A stretch of 64,000 nt of DNA from Antarcticibacterium sp. 1MA-6-2 (GTDB taxonomy: Bacteria; Bacteroidota; Bacteroidia; Flavobacteriales; Flavobacteriaceae). Below, one piece after another: positions 60,707 through 64,000 of the stretch. Under the pieces are notes generated by a model that saw only the letters and a list, made by a program, of their open reading frames with translations, did not search any database and was not told the DNA's origin. The position numbers and the translations under genes are program-made. Position 1 is the stretch's first letter; every line of letters begins with the position of its first letter. The stretch spans positions 2,852,001 to 2,916,000 of the forward strand of contig NZ_CP091036.1 in NCBI RefSeq assembly GCF_021535135.1. Reading direction: 5' to 3'.

Positions 60707-61128
60707 ATTTCATTTTTTAAATTGAGAGTTTGACCATATGCGGCCATATCAAATCCATTGTCAAATACTATTCTTAGGTCAGGATTTCAAAAAAATCTTC
60801 ATAAGTATTTACTTGAAAATGAGGTCCAATTCTTAGAGAATAGAAAGATCAACAGAGAGAATAAAATTTCGATGAAAAATTACAGTTATTTACTAATTTC
60901 CAGGAAGGTAAAGAGAGCTAAAAATCTTATGTTCTTTTCTCCCGTCTTCCGGCACTTATCTTGATTGTTTAAAATGTTCCCTTTTATTTATTTACTGAAT
61001 TAACCGGAAACCCAGTTGTACTTTCCAACTGGGAGATAGAGTGGCTATCCAAATACCTCCTGTTTCTGAATTACGTGGAGGCCCAACAAAACGAGAATCT
61101 TACTAGCAATAATATTTTTTACTGAACT
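60707..61128. other. Intergenic region with terminator hairpin at 61011-61033
   Basis: No gene is seen in these 422 bp. CCCAGTTG pairs with CAACTGGG (8 bp, 7-base loop) at 61011-61033, about 96 bp beyond the stop of the M60 gene on the minus strand; on that strand a short T run follows. It likely ends the M60 transcript. The portion next to 60706 should carry the promoter for the DUF3472 gene. Confidence 0.55.
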
Positions 61129-63354
61129 TTAATTTACCTGAACTTCCCTCCTTTGACCATCATATCCTACTGCAAAGAACTTGTCTCCCGCCTCAGCGGA
61201 ATGGACTTTAAAATTAGCTCTGGGAGATACGAAAATCACTTTTCCCTCCCGCTCCTGCTCGTACACCACCGCATTTTGGGTGTTTAAAATGGTAACGGAT
61301 AGTCCTGAAACAATCGCTGACCCTCCTACAACACTACTTCCTGATTTATATAAATCCAGGTTTGAGTCTGTAATGTATTTCATGGCATCATCCGGCTTTG
61401 CATAAGCTTTCCCGGTTATGTATGCTTTCACCTCGTCAATCATACTTTGAGTAACGGTAAGATTGCCATCTCCATAATCGTTAATTTCCACATTCACCGG
61501 AGTAAGAAAGCCCCAGGCCTCAAAGAATTCCGTGAGATCTAAACTAAGCTACATCAGAGGCAATTTTTACAAATTCTAGTTGATGATGTCCATTAGTAGG
61601 TTCATTTTCTGAATTTCTAATTACTTCATGAAGATCTTTATAAAAATCTTTTTGACCCAGAACGTTAGAGACATAAAGCTCTAGTTGCCAAAAAGGTACG
61701 AGTTTTACAAAGACATCATTATGAGAGGGATGATCCTTACTAAGCAGCCAGAATTTCTGTAAAAGCTTTTTCATATCGGTTAGTGTAATTTTCCAACTCT
61801 TCTATATCAATTCTGGATTCATTACCCAGAGCTTTTTGGACATACAGGGAATATATATTAGTAGTTACTTCTGTTAACCCTAACCATTTTAAACCAGGAC
61901 GGGTTTGGTTAATGTGGCCCACCTCGTGTGCAGGCCCCCAGGGAGAAGATCTTAAAATTGCTGAATTCGCAATTGATGAAAGAGTGCTTTTACTATATTC
62001 CGTACGGTAACTGGTCGCAAACATATACATGTCCTGATGTACATTTACCCGAAAGTACATCCTGCTGGTATTTTCCCGGTTGTACTTATATAAACCTAAG
62101 AACTCCTGTTCGAGTTCTACTATTTCATCGTATAACTCAATTAATTCAATTGGTTTATCTGTGTACTGTTGAAATGCCGGAGTTGTAAAAGTCAGGTGAG
62201 AATATTTCCCCAGGACGTCAAAAAATTGATATGTAGTGTTATCTAAAAGATCCTGCCAATCAGCCTCTGTATGTTTTTCAATATCAAAATACCCATTCAC
62301 TTCTCCAGTGGCAAAATTTAAACTGACTTCTTTCTCCTGGTCGTCCTGAAAAATAAGGTAAGCTAAACCTTCTTCCCCATTTGTAGGGAATTTGTTAATT
62401 CCTGGTCTTATTGGAAAATCAACACCAGTAAATCCTTTCGTATGATCTACCACTCTTAAAAAAATTTCTCCATCAAAATCCCCGGCAAATACTACCATGT
62501 CTGCGTAGGATTTCACATAAATACCAGTAACATTATCATATATGCCGTAAGTTCCCGTTTTATTCCTGGTTGCTATAATGTTCGGGTTAGGATAACTTTG
62601 AAAAGTTCCTGTCCGGAATTCACTGTAGGTATGGTTAAACATTGCTTCGGCCATATTTTTTATAAAAATATTCTCAATATTTTCAATATCATTTATGGTC
62701 ACCTCCGGCTTCAGTTCTGTTGCAGACTTATCTCTAAAAATATCCAGGTCTTCACTTAAATTTTCTTCGTTATAGAATTCTATTTCTGCGAGGCTAGCAA
62801 AGTCCCCCATCCCTTTTGTAACTACCAGTTTAATTGCTGTGGGATCTTCAATTCCTTCAGGAAATGAAATGATCCTGGGAGCCGTACTTTCTGAATATTC
62901 ATAGGTATTCATTACCCGATAATCCACATCTCCTTCCGTCTTAAAATAGACGGTAAAGTTTAAAATTATACCATTTGTTCCACCGTCCCGGCGCGGATAT
63001 AAAACAGCATAATCTATGGTTTTTTCATCCGTTCCAAAAAAATATTCTAATGTAACAGGAAAGGATGTCTCACCATTCCAGGGGCTGTGATATATTGTGC
63101 TATAGTCACCATCAATAGATTTTTCTATTTCGCCGCCAGGTTGAAATTGGTTAGTGAGCACGTCCTTTACTAAGCACTTTGGTATTTGATTGTATTTTAT
63201 CTGTATCCCCGGGTTGATAAGGATTTGGTTCTAATACAGTGGGCGGATCTTCAGGCGGGTCTACAATTTCTTCAATTTTATCATCCGAACAAGCAAGAAA
63301 AAGACCCAAAATAATCAGAAATCCAAAATATTGCTGAGGTTTGTAATATTGCAT
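61129..63354 (-). CDS. M60-family (mucinase-type) metallopeptidase lipoprotein with discoidin domain (three frame breaks)
   Basis: The restored protein is 740 residues with lipobox Cys22 (LACSDDK) and a Pro/Asp-rich spacer. An F5/8 type C (discoidin) domain covers about 65-200. The M60 catalytic region carries HEVGH at 476-480 and Glu495, the gluzincin zinc site, within PAHEVGHINQTRPGLKW. A C-terminal domain covers about 540-740. Breaks at 63169-63175, 61739-61745 and 61543-61549 all repair to GCTGGT and give KVLVKDVLTNQ, ILAAGKDHPSHN and DVAGLDLTEFF. M60 enzymes cleave glycosylated proteins such as mucins. It is followed by a terminator and preceded by another discoidin-domain gene. Confidence 0.92.
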
Positions 63355-63387
63355 ATTGAGTATTGAAATTTTAATTCCCTTAAAGAG

Positions 63388-63424
63388 AATACAGATCCCG
63401 TAATTTTCTTCCGGGATCTGTATT
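63388..63424 (-). terminator. Strong hairpin after the discoidin-domain gene
   Basis: A 13-bp perfect stem (AATACAGATCCCG / CGGGATCTGTATT) with an 11-base loop lies 19 bp after the stop at 63443 on the minus strand, between the two genes. It may terminate or attenuate transcription between the discoidin-domain gene and M60. Confidence 0.65.
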
Positions 63425-63442
63425 AACTATTCCCCTTTTCCA

Positions 63443-64000
63443 TCACTCCAGGATATAAGGACTCACTTCTCCTAAAGCAGTAAAAGCCGCCCCTCCATCA
63501 TTGTATCCCGATTTCACAATGATCTTTAAGTATTTAAAGCTTTGCAATTCCTCAAATTCAATTAATTGAAGTGCGGTTATGTCCTGTAGATTAAAGTCTC
63601 CTAAGCTACGCCACTCAACATTGTCATTACTTACCTGAATTTCTATAAGCTCAATTCCACGTGTTCCACTTTGGCGTTGGGCAAATCCCAGACCACTGAC
63701 CTCGAGTTCTTCCTTCATATCTATGGTAATATGATGTGGATATGAAGATCCTTCTGCAGTACAGGAAGACCAACAGGAATGCCAAAAGGTTTCAATATTC
63801 CCATCAATTATTGCAGATGCATACCCATTTGTTGGACCCTCACCTCCAGCTTCTTCAGAACTTAGATCAATTACTTCCCAGGAATCCTTTTCGTAATATT
63901 TTGGTTCCGGTTCAGGAATAATTACTTCCTGAACTTCAAACAGAAGGATCTTTCTGTCTGGATTAATTGCGTAACCTGACGGGGATTCTATTTCTACGGC
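63443..64000 (-). CDS. Discoidin (F5/8 type C) domain surface protein, 5' end outside window
   Basis: An open frame runs from the right edge to the stop at 63443 without interruption (185 codons and a stop visible). The visible part starts with a strand-rich segment (ESPSGYAINPDRKILLFEVQEV), then a linker. An F5/8 type C-like domain follows: SWEVIDLSSEEAGGEGPTNG, IDGNIETFWHSCW, PHHITIDMKEELEVSGLGF and SFKYLKIIVKSGYNDGG, ending ALGEVSPYILE. The arrangement resembles BT_3987/DUF1735-type surface lipoproteins that bind glycans in SusE/F position. It is upstream of the M60 gene on the same strand. N-terminal signal and full length cannot be seen. Confidence 0.8.
   Translation of the reverse strand, partial: AVEIESPSGYAINPDRKILLFEVQEVIIPEPEPKYYEKDSWEVIDLSSEEAGGEGPTNGYASAIIDGNIETFWHSCWSSCTAEGSSYPHHITIDMKEELEVSGLGFAQRQSGTRGIELIEIQVSNDNVEWRSLGDFNLQDITALQLIEFEELQSFKYLKIIVKSGYNDGGAAFTALGEVSPYILE

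Noticed and set aside
1..64000. The CTTAG/CTAG insertions as footprints of a transposon or programmed frameshift sites
   Set aside because: They add only 1-2 bases, have no flanking duplication or slippery sequence, occur in both gene orientations and hit unrelated genes. A motif-linked read error explains them better.

Overview
The window looks like chromosomal DNA of a Bacteroidota, most likely a Flavobacteriaceae. It is AT-rich, starts are rarely preceded by a Shine-Dalgarno sequence, there are two SusC/SusD pairs and many short lipoprotein signals, and the families present (NagZ fused to a serine hydrolase, NagB fused to PIG-L, DUF1080 proteins, Tat-exported Gfo/Idh/MocA proteins) are typical of that group. 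The genus is not determined. No tRNA, rRNA, CRISPR array, insertion sequence or phage gene was seen.

Region 1 (about 1-24 kb) is a peptidoglycan and amino-sugar salvage region. It holds an outer-membrane beta-barrel protein cut by the left edge, a NagZ-serine hydrolase fusion, a lipoprotein muramyl-amidase, an SH3-NlpC/P60 endopeptidase, an L-Ala-D/L-Glu epimerase and a DigH-like glycan hydrolase. These are followed by glycerate kinase, a GntP permease, MurQ, a ROK regulator and NagB-PIG-L. A second block on the minus strand, 19.5-24.0 kb, encodes a ROK sugar kinase, an FHS-family sugar importer, a creatininase-family protein and a GH20 hexosaminidase. Together these could take muropeptides and GlcNAc oligomers down to amino acids, lactate and fructose-6-phosphate.

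Region 2 (16.0-19.2 kb and about 24.5-54.8 kb) looks like a large locus for glycoside breakdown through 3-keto intermediates. It has a GMC dehydrogenase with its small subunit and an exported sugar isomerase, four Gfo/Idh/MocA proteins (two with Tat signals), and five proteins carrying six DUF1080 (3-keto-disaccharide hydrolase) domains, one of them a 1136-residue HEAT-repeat fusion. Two SusC/SusD pairs, an MFS importer, a PKD/beta-propeller lipoprotein, an EEP-family lipoprotein, a PIG-L deacetylase, a SUMF1-domain lipoprotein and an M81 protein are interleaved.

Region 3 (about 55.7-64 kb) encodes a CBM9-like protein, a GH123/DUF4091-like lipoprotein, a short-chain L-threonine 3-dehydrogenase-like protein, a DUF3472 lipoprotein, an M60 (mucinase-type) metallopeptidase and a discoidin-domain protein cut by the right edge. 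This suggests glycoprotein breakdown.

The most striking window-wide signal is technical or mutational. Sixteen otherwise normal genes are broken by 1-2 base indels. I count 27 breaks, and 25 lie where repairing the frame restores, or is compatible with, the hexamer RCTGGY (RCCAGY on the other strand), usually now written CTTAG, CTAAG or CTAGG. Each repaired gene has a length divisible by three and a continuous family-typical protein. I therefore annotate them as single genes and treat the breaks as probable motif-specific sequencing errors, to be tested against raw reads.
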